Shown here piece by piece: positions 21,721 to 33,855 of a DNA stretch of 64,000 nt (within the stretch, counting starts at the first letter, position 1; each line of letters begins with the position of its first letter). Made by a program: the position numbers and the translations under genes. The notes below the pieces were generated by a model. It was not told the origin of the DNA and ran no database searches. It was given only the letters and a program-made list of their open reading frames with translations. Where the stretch lies: contig CM119269.1 of assembly GCA_051294375.1 (NCBI GenBank), forward strand, positions 6,123,919 through 6,187,918. Direction: 5' to 3'. This stretch comes from Paraspadella gotoi. Its lineage: Eukaryota > Chaetognatha.

Positions 21721-24700
21721 ATGATCCAGACTCCGGTCGAAGAGACCGACGCCTCTATCGACATCGTCGTCGGTCGGGGAAGCGAGAAAACGTGAGGAAG
21801 GATGTAGGAAAAATCGAAAAAAGAAATGTCGGACCACGATCAGAGGTCAGCTCAACTTTTGTAAAATATTTTTTAACAATATTAATAATAATAAAACAAT
21901 TAACAGAACGGCGACGGGAGCAGAGACTTCGTCGATTTTGGGTCCCAACGAGAAGAATCTCGATTTGGTTTTGCTCACGACTCAAGGAGAATCGACGGAA
22001 GTAAATGAAAAATCGAAATAAACAAACAAAACAACTATTGACTCGACGATCCCTTTCTTAGTTAAAGGCCGTCAAGGAAGATGTCTTCGTTCCGCCTCCG
22101 CCTCCGGATGGCGGCTACGGTTGGCTCGTCGTCGTAAGCTCCTTTCTCATCAATGTCCTCTGCGACGGCACTTGCTTCTCCTTTGCCATCTTCTTCAACG
22201 ACATCGGAGAATATTACGGTTCGTTTGCATTGTGGACGAACATAGCATAACATAGCCTTTTTTTTTTGGTGACTTCGTTATCGATGCATTTTATGAGAGT
22301 TTGATCCTGGTGTTCCTCTTTTTGGGTTAATTAGTTAAATTTTACTGTTGTATGCAGTTTAAAAAGTGGGACGACGGTTCCAACTATTGCATTACGTCTG
22401 TTCGTAGTACAGCTAATAGCTGTCTTGCTCTCAGGCGAAAAGGAAAGCACCGTGGCGTGGGTGGGTTCGAGCCTCCTCGGATGCTATCTCTTAGTCGGGC
22501 CTTTCGCCGGCTCGTTGACGAACCGCTTTGGATGTCGCGTCGTCTGCATCAGCGGCGCAGTGGTCACTTGCGTCGCTTTCTTCTTCTCTCAATTCTCGCC
22601 AAATGTTTACGTCCTTATTGTACTGTGAGTGTGCAAAAAGTAAAAAAAAATAATATGAATTGGAATTTATATGTTCTTCTCTTGCAGATACGGCGTTGTC
22701 GGCGGTCTAGGAATGGGTCTTTGCTATTTGACCTCTGTGGTCGTCGTGGGTCTTTACTTTGAAAAACGCCGCGCGACGGGTATGGACAAAGGCAGCGTCG
22801 ACTAACCTATGTCTTTGCCGAGTTAATCACTTTCACAAATCCCTTTGTCACCCCCAACGCAGCCACCGGTATCTCCGTGTGCGGATCGGGCGTCGGCTGC
22901 TTCGTCGTGGCGCCCGTCATGTCCATTCTTAATGACCATTACGGATGGCGCGGATCCTTCATGATATCCGGCGCCATTATGCTCAACCTCGCCGTTTGCG
23001 GCGCCCTCTTCCGTCCTTTGGCCTCCTTCGCCGGAGAGAAGAAGAAGACCAACGTTTTTGAGCTGGAGGTAGGATTGATAAGGATCGCAGTTTAGCTTGT
23101 ACTGTAACCAAGGTTTGAAGAGGAGCAGAGTTGTGGTTTTTTAACGACAAATTGAAATTGATCCTTTACCGAATTGTTCGTATCTTTTGCATAATCAAAA
23201 AGAGCAATCAACTTTAAAAAAATGCTTTTTTGTTTATCGCCTAAAGAACAATCAATTTAATCTTCCTTCACCTTCCCCCCTCCTCCACCAGAGACCCCCT
23301 TCAAAAATCGTCCCCGACGTTAACTCCAATTCCGATCTCGTACCACACGCCCCCACTCGTCAAGACTCTGAATGTTCCGACCTTTCGTCCTTTTTCGGAT
23401 CTCGAAACTCTTTCCACCAGTCAGCGCTGCTGGCGCACTCCAAGATGCTCGTCATGGAGACGCTGCCCGAAGTCGACGACGTCAACCGGTCGGCGGCGTC
23501 GCGAGCATCGGCGTTGGCCAAGAAACGCCAGCGCGCCGTCTCGGAGAGCGTCGATATCAAAAGGCCCGCGAGCCTTTCGCGGGTCGCGTCTTTGTCGGGG
23601 GCGCCGCAACGACAAGCTGGCGCCACGGACGCGGCGATGGCAGTTGACGGCAGAGTAGGACAGGAGACTCGGTCGCCGGAGAGAGAAAAGGCTGGGAAGA
23701 GGGAAGATGATGTTTTCGGGAAAAGCGTTCAGATTAACTATGGGCCAGCGCCGAAAAGGTTGACGGCAGGAGTTAAATGGAATTTTAAAAATATTTAAAT
23801 TTGAAGATGACTAGGATTTTAATTTTAAAGTAATGACTTATAGGCTTGTGGAGGCGAACCGGCAAACGGCGACCGTTGCTGCCAACCTGACCAACTACTT
23901 CTTGGTTGAGAATGAAGGACAGAAATCAAGTTATTGGCGAAAGAAGGAACGGCATCTGCCTGGAGGTTGAAAAGGCCGAACTGGGACCGAAATCGACGTT
24001 TCTTTCGGAAAGGGAAAATTTTTTAACTTATATCCTTACGAAATCCTAGGCAGCCAGTTTTCGTTACACGCCATCCCAACCAACGTGTCCCTCAAGTGGA
24101 TCGAGAGCGTCGGGAATCTCCCGCATCCCGAAGTCGTGATGAAGTACAGAGCGCCGCCTATTCAGAGAACCGCTTCTGTGCTCACGAAAGGTGGAAGCTT
24201 TTTTGAGCCCATAGCTCTACTCTGACTATTATCTATTAAAAGTATTATGTTATGTCAACGGGGAGACATGTGTGATGCTCGGGTGTGAGGCATCTCCCGA
24301 CAGCTGTCGCTCAGGGTTTTGGACCTGCAGTGACCACCCGATGTCACTGGCGTTTTTATGCCAACACCATCACACTTAACCAGTAAGGCGTAGTAAAATT
24401 TCTAAATTTAACTTTAATTAAAATTCTAAAAGTGAGGAACGAACAACATTATATTAATGAACATTTATTTAATAAAAAATTTATAATAAATTTTACAATT
24501 TACGAAGTAGGCCATATTTATACTAGTACTAAACCAATAAATGTTAAAATTTCAAAACAGTTTTGTCTAATATTTTTTTGCAGATTTGGATTCGTCATAA
24601 AAAGTTAATAAAAAGAAATATAACTCTCTTTGAAAAATTCCTTCATTAAATGGGTCAAAAATTATAAAAAGCTATATTTTAAGCTGAAAATTAACTTTTT

Positions 24701-26323
24701 ATATATTAAATATAGTTTTTTTAATTTTTAACCCACTTAATGAAAGAATTTTTAAAAATGATTTATATTTTCTTTTATCAACTTTTTACAAGGAATTCAA
24801 ATCTGCAATCAAAATTAAAAAAAGCCTATTTTGAAATTTTTCGATTTTATAAGGATAGTACTATATATAAATATAGCCTACTGCAAAAATTATAAAACAT
24901 AAAATTAATTTTTTATAAATTAATGTTCACTGATGGTATGTTTGTTCTTAATTGACTATTAGAATTTTCGTATGTAACTTTCACTACGCCTTATTAACCA
25001 GCGTGACCGTCGGGGATTAAACCTGGAACTCACAGTTGGTGAACGAGTACTTAGCTGTCCATGCCAATGGGACGAGCTGAGTTTCACCAATCTATACGGG
25101 ATGTGAATTTAGGATTCGCCTCAATGCAATGTCCCCATTTTCTAAAGTTTCGTCGAAAGGAAGGTTCGGACAGGACCAAAATCTGCCACCTCTATCGAAA
25201 AAGGACATATTCTACAACCGGTCGATCTTGGACATTGACCATTATCAATCGATAAGAAGCGGGTTGGCGAGGATCGAAACATCGGAAACGATCGAGGACG
25301 AAGATCGAGTGGAAGAGGCGAGTTTTAATCCAGACGTTAGTTTAATATTTGATTTTTAAAAGTTTGTTACTGATAAAGTGATCATAAATCGTCCATCCAT
25401 CCAAAGATAAAGGCGATTCGTCCGAAGAAGGCCGACAAATGCTACTCGTGCTTCGTCAAGGTCTTAACGATGCTTGATTGCGGACTGATGAAGAGTCCCA
25501 CGTTTTTTCTTATCAACGTCAGCAGCACTTTGATCGTCATGTCCCTGACCATTCCTTACATGTATTTGATGAAATACGGCGAGTCCGTCGGCGTCCAGGT
25601 AAGCGAGAGTAAATCCGGTTCCCCTGTCTTTCCACTTTTGAATTTTGTTTTCATTCGTTGTTTAATTTGGGAGTTGGTCTTCCGTCCCTCAGCGATCTTC
25701 GTCGAAATGGTTCATCTCGATCATCGGAATCTGCAGTTCGTGCTTTCGCATCGTCGCCGGACTAATCGCCGACGCGCCGTGGGCGGACGTCGTTCACATC
25801 ACCACCGTTTCGCTAACGATAGGTTAGGTTTAAGAACTTTTTCCAAAGACGTACTTACCCTACAATCACGCTTTGAAATCGTTCCAGGAGCCGTCGCTAC
25901 TTTTCTCTTACCCTTCTACGCGACGACGTTTGCTCTGATAAGCGTCTACTGCAGCATTTTCGCCTTCTCCGTCGCGTGTTACGTGTCGTTGAGACCGATC
26001 GTCATCGTAGAGTTGTTCGGGTTGGAAAACCTTACCAGCGCGTTCGGACTCACGCTTTTGTTTCAAGGTAAAACATTTCTGAATGGGATGTCAGCTTTTA
26101 TCATTCAACGACGCCGTCTTTTCTCCCAGGCATCGCGTCACTCTTGGCCCCGCCGCTAGCGGGAAAGCTCTTCGAGGCTTCGGGGTCATATACGTTGACG
26201 TTCGTGGCGACAGGGGTAGGATTCATGACTGCGGCCGCGCTCCACGGTCCCGTCAAGCAAGTGGCGATTTGCGAGGGGAGAAGAAAGGAGCGAAGGGAGA
26301 CAAAGACGGAACAAGTTTTGTGA
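21721..26323 (+). CDS. Monocarboxylate transporter (SLC16 family, MCT)
   Basis: Proton-linked or facilitative carrier of monocarboxylates in the plasma membrane (major facilitator superfamily). Fourteen exons join in phase: 21721-21791, 21907-22000, 22062-22218, 22435-22624, 22688-22779, 22863-23068, 23292-23758, 23844-23965, 24050-24190, 25148-25335, 25407-25598, 25693-25822, 25888-26067, 26130-26323 (about 807 aa; exon 11 could instead start at 25413). The family signature at the start of TM1 is clear (PPPPPDGGYGWLVVVSSFLI), then TM1-6 to about residue 265. A very long Ser/Arg-rich cytoplasmic loop (about 265-595, exons 6-11) holds LSKKDIFYNRSI, a motif seen before TM7 in MCT9/14-type members. 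TM7-12 lie in exons 11-14. The long loop makes it larger than typical MCTs (~500 aa). Substrate cannot be inferred. Intron 9 contains a SINE interrupted by a hAT-type MITE. Confidence 0.95.
24245..25068 (-). repeat. SINE copy C (reverse), split by a MITE
   Basis: Two halves (24245-24383 and 25002-25068) together match copy B in reverse complement, including the region equivalent to its tRNA head (GGGGATTAAACCTGGAACTC, then GTACTTAGCTGTCCATGCCA). The halves are separated by a 610-bp element flanked by duplicated TTAACCAG. It lies in intron 9 of the transporter. Confidence 0.85.
24384..24993. mobile_element. hAT-type MITE, 610 bp, with 8-bp TSD
   Basis: Terminal inverted repeats TAAGGCGTAGTAAAATTT and (reverse complement of the right end) TAAGGCGTAGTGAAAGTT. 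The whole element is a long imperfect palindrome with its centre near 24690. The 8-bp target duplication TTAACCAG sits at 24376-24383 and 24994-25001. An 8-bp duplication with TIRs starting YARNG is diagnostic of the hAT superfamily. It has no transposase and is non-autonomous. Confidence 0.92.
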
Positions 26324-26727
26324 TTCCTTGCGTTGCTATTTTGTTTCTTTATGATTAAAATCGTTTGTGGCTTTTTGTTTGTTTTTTTTTTTTTGGCGTT
26401 CTGTATCGTGGAGCTATTGTTACCTGAAAAAATTAAATACGGTCATTGATTAAAACGTTTTTTTTATTTGTATAATTTTTGGTAGACATTAGACTTGATG
26501 ATACAAAATGAAAAACAGTTACTGTAAATTTACTTTTGCGTTTTAGCTTGGCGATTTGCTACAAATCTCGATTGATTGGATGTTTTGTTAAGGTTTGCTT
26601 TTTGCCTGGGCTTTGTATCTTTCGGAATTATTTCTTTTTTATTCTGGGCTCGATTCTCACGAGACCTAAAGAGAAAAATTGTGAATTAAAATTTTTTGAC
26701 ATGGCAGTTATCAATAATCTTTGGTTC
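26324..26727. other. Convergent 3' flanks
   Basis: Region between the transporter stop (+) and the Ser/Ala-rich gene stop (-). It has AT-rich sequence with AATTAAATA-like polyadenylation signals and no coding exon. Confidence 0.6.
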
Positions 26728-28318
26728 TTACACGTTTGAATTTCTGCTGGATTGATTTGGACTACTCTTGCGCTCCGGACTTTTCGGCGAAGTTGACGCA
26801 ATCGACGATCTTACTTGTTTAGACGATGTTGGAGGATTAGTGGCTTTTGATTCTTTGATAGACGGATGATTTCTAACGGTCGTATTCGAAGGCAAACTAA
26901 ATAGTAGTAAAAATAAATGGCAATGCGTGGCACTAAATTAAATAAAAACACTTGATCAACTCTCCTTAAATTTTGAGCGAGGTTTAGCCGATCTTCACTT
27001 GGGCTGCTCGAAATTGTAATTGAATTTTCCAACTGTAATGGAAATAAATACACAGGTTGAAATAATACAGCATACAGTACAGTACAATCACCATAGTAGG
27101 TTGGAAGAGGCGCACTCATAACTCACTGTGTTTGAAGCATGGATCGCCGCAAACTCGTTTTTCGGTAGCTCGTCACTAAATTTGAAATTCTTATTTTCAA
27201 AAAGATTGTAAAACTATTGATGAAATTGTTAAACCTTATAAAATTTTTTAACCAATTTAGAATAATTCGTTATAAATTCGTTAATTATTCTAAAGTGGTT
27301 TAGAACCAAAGCAAAAGTCTTGACCAATTTTCACCTCACTTTCTTTCGCCCCTCCCTTCCCGATCGTACCTCATTCGAAACTCGGAATCGTTCGCGTCGA
27401 CATCCAAATTCACTGTGGAGTAATGATCGGTCACGATTGAATCTGCGTCGGTCGCTTCGTTGATCGTCGCTACCGGCACAGGGCGATACTCTTCAATGAC
27501 GTCACTTTCTTTTGGTCTCGATCGAGGGCGCGTCAAGGTGATTCGAACCGAAGGCGGGGCCGCCGGCGAAGTAGGGCGCGCGGAGCTCGAAGAAGGCGAC
27601 ATGGGGTTTGGCTTTTCCGAGCCCTCGACGGAGGCAACGAGGGCCGTTGCCTTCGAGGAAATTGGCGTGGCTGCGTTTGACGAAGTTGGCGCCGACGCGT
27701 TTGATGTAGTTGGCGCCGACGCGTTTGACAAAAGTGGCGCCGCCACGTTCGACGAAACTGCCGCCGACGCGTTTGACGAAATTGACGCCGCTGACTCAAT
27801 AAAGTTATTAGGCACCGCCGCAGTAGATTGAACGGGCGCTGACGAAACTTTTGTATTTGTTCGCGAAGTGCTGCTTACATTTAAGGGCGTCGAGGCCTTA
27901 GAAGCGACGGGCACTGGGGCTTTATTACTATTAACATGTTGTGAGCTTTCGGAGGCCGTTGCTGGAGACGACGGCGACGTCTTTCTTTTTTTACTTTCTT
28001 TCGACTCTTCAAAAATAAGAAGAAAACCCACAAATATTCTTAGACGTTTGTACATACACAATTACACATTACTCGCGGACACAATATTACTTGTTTACCA
28101 CATTATAATTACACTAAACGTTAAAATCCCAAAGCTTTTAACTTTCTGAATTCACCTTCGGGGGACTTGGATCTTCTTCCTTCCGCTTTCGGAGAAGCGG
28201 GTCTGATGGTATCGGAACCGGCCGCTTCGATGTCGCTCAAGACGGGAGCCTCGAACCCGCTTCGGCTCGGCCGCACGGCGAGCAACTGGGCCGAAGCCGA
28301 TTTAGGCTGAGTAAATCG
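26728..28318 (-). CDS. Unrecognised Ser/Ala/Pro/Thr-rich protein
   Basis: Good exons: 28156-28318 (starts phase 0 after CATCCCCAG), 27370-28006 and 27127-27175, all phase-consistent. A probable last exon 26728-26896 ends in a basic Ser/Pro-rich tail (SPKSPERKSSPNQSS..NV). Between them a small exon near 26952-27032 is likely, but I could not find a donor/acceptor pair that keeps frame into the last exon. The 5' end with the start codon is not identified. The protein is low-complexity and disordered: KESKKRKTS nuclear-localisation-like motif, repeats of the type SSNASAP (from a 27-30 bp DNA repeat at about 27660-27790), SP/TP sites (possible CDK targets), then a conserved-looking block ESDVIEEYRPVPVATINEAT. 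I do not recognise the family; a nuclear regulatory or scaffold role would only be a guess. Confidence 0.6.
27655..27795. repeat. 27-30 bp coding tandem repeat
   Basis: Repeats of GTTGGCGCCGACGCGTTTGA and variants inside the long exon of the Ser/Ala-rich gene, giving SSNASAPT-type peptide repeats on the minus strand. Confidence 0.85.
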
Positions 28319-28729
28319 CTGGGGATGAAAAGGGTATGGAATGGACAGGAATAGAATTAGGGAGGAAAGGAAGGGATAAAAATAATCTTTAGTTCTCAGA
28401 AGAAAAAAAAATTATAAAAGGCAAACTAACAAAACGATGGAAAGAAGTCGTTCGCAAGCCATGAGGTTTCAACGTATATCGTTTCGTTTCTGGTTAAAAT
28501 TTGATATTAACTCCTTGTCTCTCACTTCGCATGTATTTTTGGCCTAAAACCTATTACAATAAAGTAACGAGGGAACTAGCTCAGAAAGCTATGATGTTTA
28601 ACTTAGGCTATGAATAAATAAATTCTAGAATTTAAAGATAATTGAATGTATTAATAAAGATGCACGAAATGCGAATGCATATACAAATATATGTAAATAT
28701 ATTTGGTTATTTAAGAATTAGTGGTTAGG

Positions 28730-31700
28730 TTACAGCTCGTCGTCCGAAGCGCCGATTTCGTCTTCGCCGGCAAAATCCCCGTCACCGCCGCGCCCTCCGA
28801 AACTTCGACTCGGAGGCGTGTCGTCGGTCGCGGGGGCGCGACCTGCGTGACGCGGGGCTTTCATCGGGACACTTACGGCGTTGGGGTCTCGTTCTCGGGC
28901 GTACTCCATATTGATCTTGGCCTGAGCGTTTTTTTTTTCAAAGGGTTAATAAGTAAAAAAAAAAAGAAAATTTAAAATTTAACCTGAATCGCTTCCCAAT
29001 CTATATTCATTCCTTTGGCGACGAAAGCGGCAAATAGTTTTTTATCCTCGGTGGCGCCAATCGTTTTTAAATACTTTGACCTAAACAAACAGCCGAGATG
29101 ATGTTTTTAAAAAAGTAAATCGCATTTGCGGTACTAACAAGAAAACAAAGTAAAAAAGAATTGGAATTACCTATAACCGATGACGGTATCAACGTGAGTT
29201 TTGTGCTTGATAGCCAGTTCCATCGCTCGATCCCATCGATACAACTGAATGTTCAACATGATGGCCCTGAATATCAATCCAGCCTGAATAAGAATTCCCT
29301 CGGCATCTGTCGCGTTGCCGGAAAGCAACGCCAGTTCTGCGTCTTGGGCGCGCTTGGACGGAATGTCTCGAATGTAGGTGATGTAGCCGACCTTTCAAAA
29401 TTACATCATTATTTCTTTAGCAAATTCAGAATACAAACTAAATTACATAACTAGTAATTTTTTGGAAAGCAGCCAGTAATGTATTGGCGCCTTCATCAAT
29501 ACCTTGTCCGCCAGACCGAGAGCGGCGTAAGCAATTTCAGCCGTGTCTAAATTCTTCTGATAGGAAGCCATGGTCGCCAGACACGCCCAGAGACTCTCGT
29601 CTTTGGCCAACCTGGAGTGAGGAAAAAGGAAAGTTAAATTAAGTTACAGGCCGCCGGTCGCGTTCCCGACTCTACCTGCAGAGCCTGACGGCGTCGTCCC
29701 ACTTAGCCTCGCTGGAAATGGAGTGCAGGATTGCGGGATAAGGTGAGATGTTAGACGAGACGAGAGCGCCGTCCGCGCGTCGAAGGTTCACCATCGGCCC
29801 GCGGAAGGACAACATCTGGGGATTTTTTCCGAACTCGCTGAGATTCTAAAAATCGTGGATGGAACTGGTTATATAGTCGGCGGCGAAATCTCGCGCAGTG
29901 AAATTAGTGCACAAGTGTAAAAAAACCTTTTCGATGCACGTAATCTTGAGAAGATCGCGATCGACGTAGACGGCGTTGGGATAAAGCCAGACGGAAAACT
30001 TGCCGTCTTGCTGAGCGGCTAGCATGTTACAGGAAGAATTCCACACGATGCCGGAAACCATCGCACCGAGTTTCTCGACGCGAGTCGACTTTCCAATTTG
30101 CCTTACGCCTAAATCGAGCCCAATTCATATAGTCTTCAATCGCCAAAAGTCGTTACACCGTCGAAGATTCGAAGAGTGAGACTTAATAGGTTCTGGTTCC
30201 CTCCAGTTGAAATATCCTGTTACTTACTGATAAGGAAGAGATCGTAGTTCTTATCCACGAACGCCAGACGACGCTCGTTTGCGGCGCCCGATTGATCCAA
30301 AGCGATCTGCAGGACCTCCGTTTTATGTTGAAAGGGTTTCCCGTCTCCCAAGGGCTTGCCCGTCCCGGTGTCGAACAGACGAATCTGACGAAAGATGTTA
30401 AGATTTAACGTTCGCAGGTGGACCTCGAAAATTATAAATCATAAAAGATACATACCTGAGATTTTCTGTCAGTTTTATCGTGAGCCGCGGCAGGACCGCT
30501 TTTGGCGCCCAGAGACATTCCTTCCTCTTCTCCCTTTTCCTAAAAAAAATAAATTCGTGGTTGACGACGAACGCAACTCGGTTAAAACATCCGCCCCGAA
30601 TTTCACTTTGATGGCAATGGTGTCGTTGGAGAGCGCGATGGAATTCGAGTTGAGGGCGTCCGTTTTAAGAGAATTATATTTAGGCTGGTGAAGGAGTCGT
30701 CCGTCGTAGGAATAAACGAAAATGGCGGCGCCGTCGACCAGAGCGAACTGGCGAGAGGCCAGCACTATCATGTGGACCGAAGCCTCCTGTTGAAATCAAT
30801 CGGGACAATACAATTAACATTGTCTAATATCTAGCAAATAGTGGCCTCTGCCTAACCTTGAGATCGAAAATCAAGGGAGTGTTCCAATTTTTTATGGAGT
30901 AGACGTAACACTGCGAAGTGGAGGCAACGACGAGATGGTCAAATCCAAAAGCGACTTTGATGATGCGATCGCGAACGTCAAGATGCTCCGTAGCGTCCGA
31001 GGAAACGTCGTAAATTTCGATAGTCTTTTGACCTAAATGATTGTATTTTGACAATCAATCTTGACAATCATTTAAAAACTGGCTACACAGTACTCACTAG
31101 TCACGGTCATTTCATAATTTGCCCATTCAAGTTTTCGCCCCACAACGTGGCAAAACAAAACTTGCCCATTCCCGCAAGCACCGGCAACCTCGAGTAAAAA
31201 AATATGAATACTCTGTGATTGTAGGAGATGATTAATTATTATTTAATATGTACGGACAATTTTACACAACTGTATTACCTCACTAACTTATCTTTGTTAA
31301 CTTTTTTAGATAAATAATTCAACCTGTGTGCCGTCGGAAGACCAAGCCAAAGACAGAACTGAACCGAGCTCCGCTTTGTCCAAGGAGTAGGACCATCCTA
31401 AAATACCATGAAAAGGAGTTACATATGAACGAATTTAAAAAAAAGAGGAAAAAACTCGATAAGATGTTAATAATTATCAAATATATAACAATCGATACAA
31501 TGACAATGACACTGAATTTAGACCTTTTTTATCACACAGACGGATGGTGTTGTAAGAAGCCACCGCGAAACTTTCTCCATCGGGAGCCCACGCGCACGAC
31601 GTAACGGGATAGTCGTGCGGCATCGAAGTGTAAAGGAGTCGACCGTAAGAATCCCAAATCTGCATAAAATCGAGAGAGTAATTTATCTGGATATAACTGT

Positions 31701-32742
31701 TTTTTCGAATATTATAGCACCTTGTATCGGCAATCCTCGCTCGCAGAAACGATCAGATTATTGGTCACATTCCAATCTACTTTCAGGATAATTCCCTCGT
31801 GCGCTTTCCAATTCATTGGTTTTAAATGAGCCTTGGGGGGAAAATCGTTTTCGAGGTCAATTTTTATTCGCTTTTCAAAAGATCGGGAAAAGTACCGAAA
31901 ATTAGTCAAGAGCCGCGTGACCATTTTTATACTTGCAAAGACTTGATGGTGAGGCTTTTGCCGGAAGTAAAGAGAATTTGATCGCTGTCCGGTCCCCAGG
32001 CGACTGAGTAGACGGGCACGCTGCCCTGTGACAGGGTGCTGCGTATCATTCCCGATCGGGACCACGTCTTCACGGTTCCGTCTTCACCCGCCGTGACCAG
32101 AGCCAGTCCGTCGTGTGACCATCGTCCACTGGTGACGGCGCCCTAATTAAATGTGGCCCTCTATTGCCTTATCACAACACCTCTTGAAGAGGGAGAGTCG
32201 TCGGAACGTCAGGGCTTATCGAAAGTAAAGACGTTCCATCTTCATTCCTCACCTTATGAGCGTCGACGGATTTCTCGACACGCCCATTGGAGGACACGAG
32301 ATGGAATTTGCCGTCGGTGGATGTGAGGAGGAAAACGTCGAGGGCGCCGGGCTTTTTGGCGGATTTCGGCGCCCAGTGAAAGTCCGACGGGAAGACCTCC
32401 GACGGGAGATGAGACACCTAATTGGATAGACGAGAAAACTACAAAGGATTAAGGAATCAAATAATTATTCCTGAAATGTTAGAATTTCTTTTTTTTTACA
32501 ATTTACAAATTTTTTATAAATTTATTACGATTCCTAATTTCTTAATTTTTCTTTTAAGAAAAATATTCTTCATTCTGCCAAGGTTGTCTATTTACTTCTT
32601 TGACTTCGTCAGTGATGAGATTTGTCTTCAAAATTTTGTGGTCATCGGCGCAAGAGAAGACTTCATCTGCAGTCGTCCACCCAACGCAACTTACCAACTC
32701 AGAATGCACAGGCTTCTTTCTCAGAGTCACTTTAAATCTCAT
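28730..32742 (-). CDS. IFT80: Intraflagellar transport protein 80 (IFT-B)
   Basis: WD-repeat subunit of the IFT-B train that moves cargo along the ciliary axoneme. Seventeen exons join in phase: 32596-32742, 32253-32417, 31933-32142, 31721-31831, 31524-31659, 31324-31397, 31098-31188, 30857-31032, 30607-30786, 30456-30539, 30228-30384, 29927-30108, 29676-29845, 29503-29611, 29171-29391, 28984-29080, 28730-28921 (833 aa; human is about 777). Recognised by colinear matches: start [98 protein letters not shown]. Two WD40 propellers occupy about residues 1-570, followed by a TPR-like alpha-solenoid. Two additions relative to vertebrates: a 28-residue Glu/Gly/Ala/Lys insert (exon 10) and a longer acidic tail ending SDDEL. 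A consensus X-box lies about 345 bp upstream. Confidence 0.97.
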
Positions 32743-33855
32743 CGCTTTTTAATTTATTCTGTCGATCAAATGTAGGTTCATAATCAAGCAAGGTTACACA
32801 ATTTCTAACATTGAACAAATGACAAAGTTTGGCTAATGTCCTTTTTCATTAATAATGAAAACTATCACTTAATACGTAAAAATTAAACAATCCAAATTAT
32901 TAGTTTGAAAACGAAACAACGATTTTTTTTTCAACGAAATAAAACAAAAGCAAAAAGTTTTATTTATTTTCTGAAAGGAAAAAGACAACAATTTCACACA
33001 ATGTTTATAAAAGATTAGCGTTTCCCATTACAAGCTCAATCAAAAGCAAGCAAGCAAAATTGACCCAGGAAAGTTATTTCGACGGTATCCATGGTAACGA
33101 AACGTTTCCGTCAACCTGATTGGTTGAAGTATAATTTGATTCGGTCTTAACAATATAACTGTTGTAATACAAAAAAATAATACTGCAAAGTCGCTTTAAC
33201 AGCTGTTTAAAATTTATTCTTTTAAAAATTGTATTAATGTTAATCATGAACAAAAGACAGCCAATCAGCAGCACCCGCAGTTAATTCAGATCATATGATC
33301 CGAGTTCTCACTCCTCCTGCTTTGTTTAACTTTGTCAGTAACACTCCTCTTAATATTTCGGTACAAATTACAAAATAATTCATTTCTTACTTTTGAATTG
33401 AACAATGTAATTTTCGATATTTTTGATGTATTAATTTTTAAACGTAAGAAAATTAAAAGGGTTACTTGTTTTACTTCTGTATTTTAGATTATAATTTAAA
33501 ATTACACTGTGAAAATATTAAATTACTAGCCTAATTTAAAATCCTAAATTTTATGATGTGGAGGGGGATGTTATGTCATCATACCAAACGCTGATATTGG
33601 ATATCAGATTTCGATCTTTGCACGCTGATTTTCACCTTCGACCTATTTTTTTAAAAATTGCTTCTTTTTCTCTTCTTTTTTTTAGGTTGGGGAATTAACG
33701 GGGTTGTGACTGTTTTGAAGAGGTAATTTTAAATAACGTGTCTCAACAATTTTCGGGAAGTTGTAATTTTTAATATAGTGTTTTGATAGAAGAAACTTAA
33801 ATCCATGAAGTCAAACTCTCCATCGTCATAATTCCTTGGAATTGGATGCAAAAAA
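32743..33855. other. Divergent intergenic region, IFT80 and SLC35F6
   Basis: Shared upstream region of two divergently transcribed genes. It contains an RFX X-box at 33085-33098; otherwise it is AT-rich with no exon recognised. 5'UTR exons of SLC35F6 may start near 33690-33720. Confidence 0.6.
33085..33098. promoter_or_regulatory. X-box (RFX-family binding site) upstream of IFT80
   Basis: GTATCCATGGTAAC is an exact match to the X-box consensus GTNNYC-AT-RRNAAC, an imperfect palindrome. It lies about 345 bp upstream of the IFT80 start codon on the minus strand. RFX factors drive ciliary genes in nematodes, flies and vertebrates, so regulation of IFT80 is the natural reading. Confidence 0.8.
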
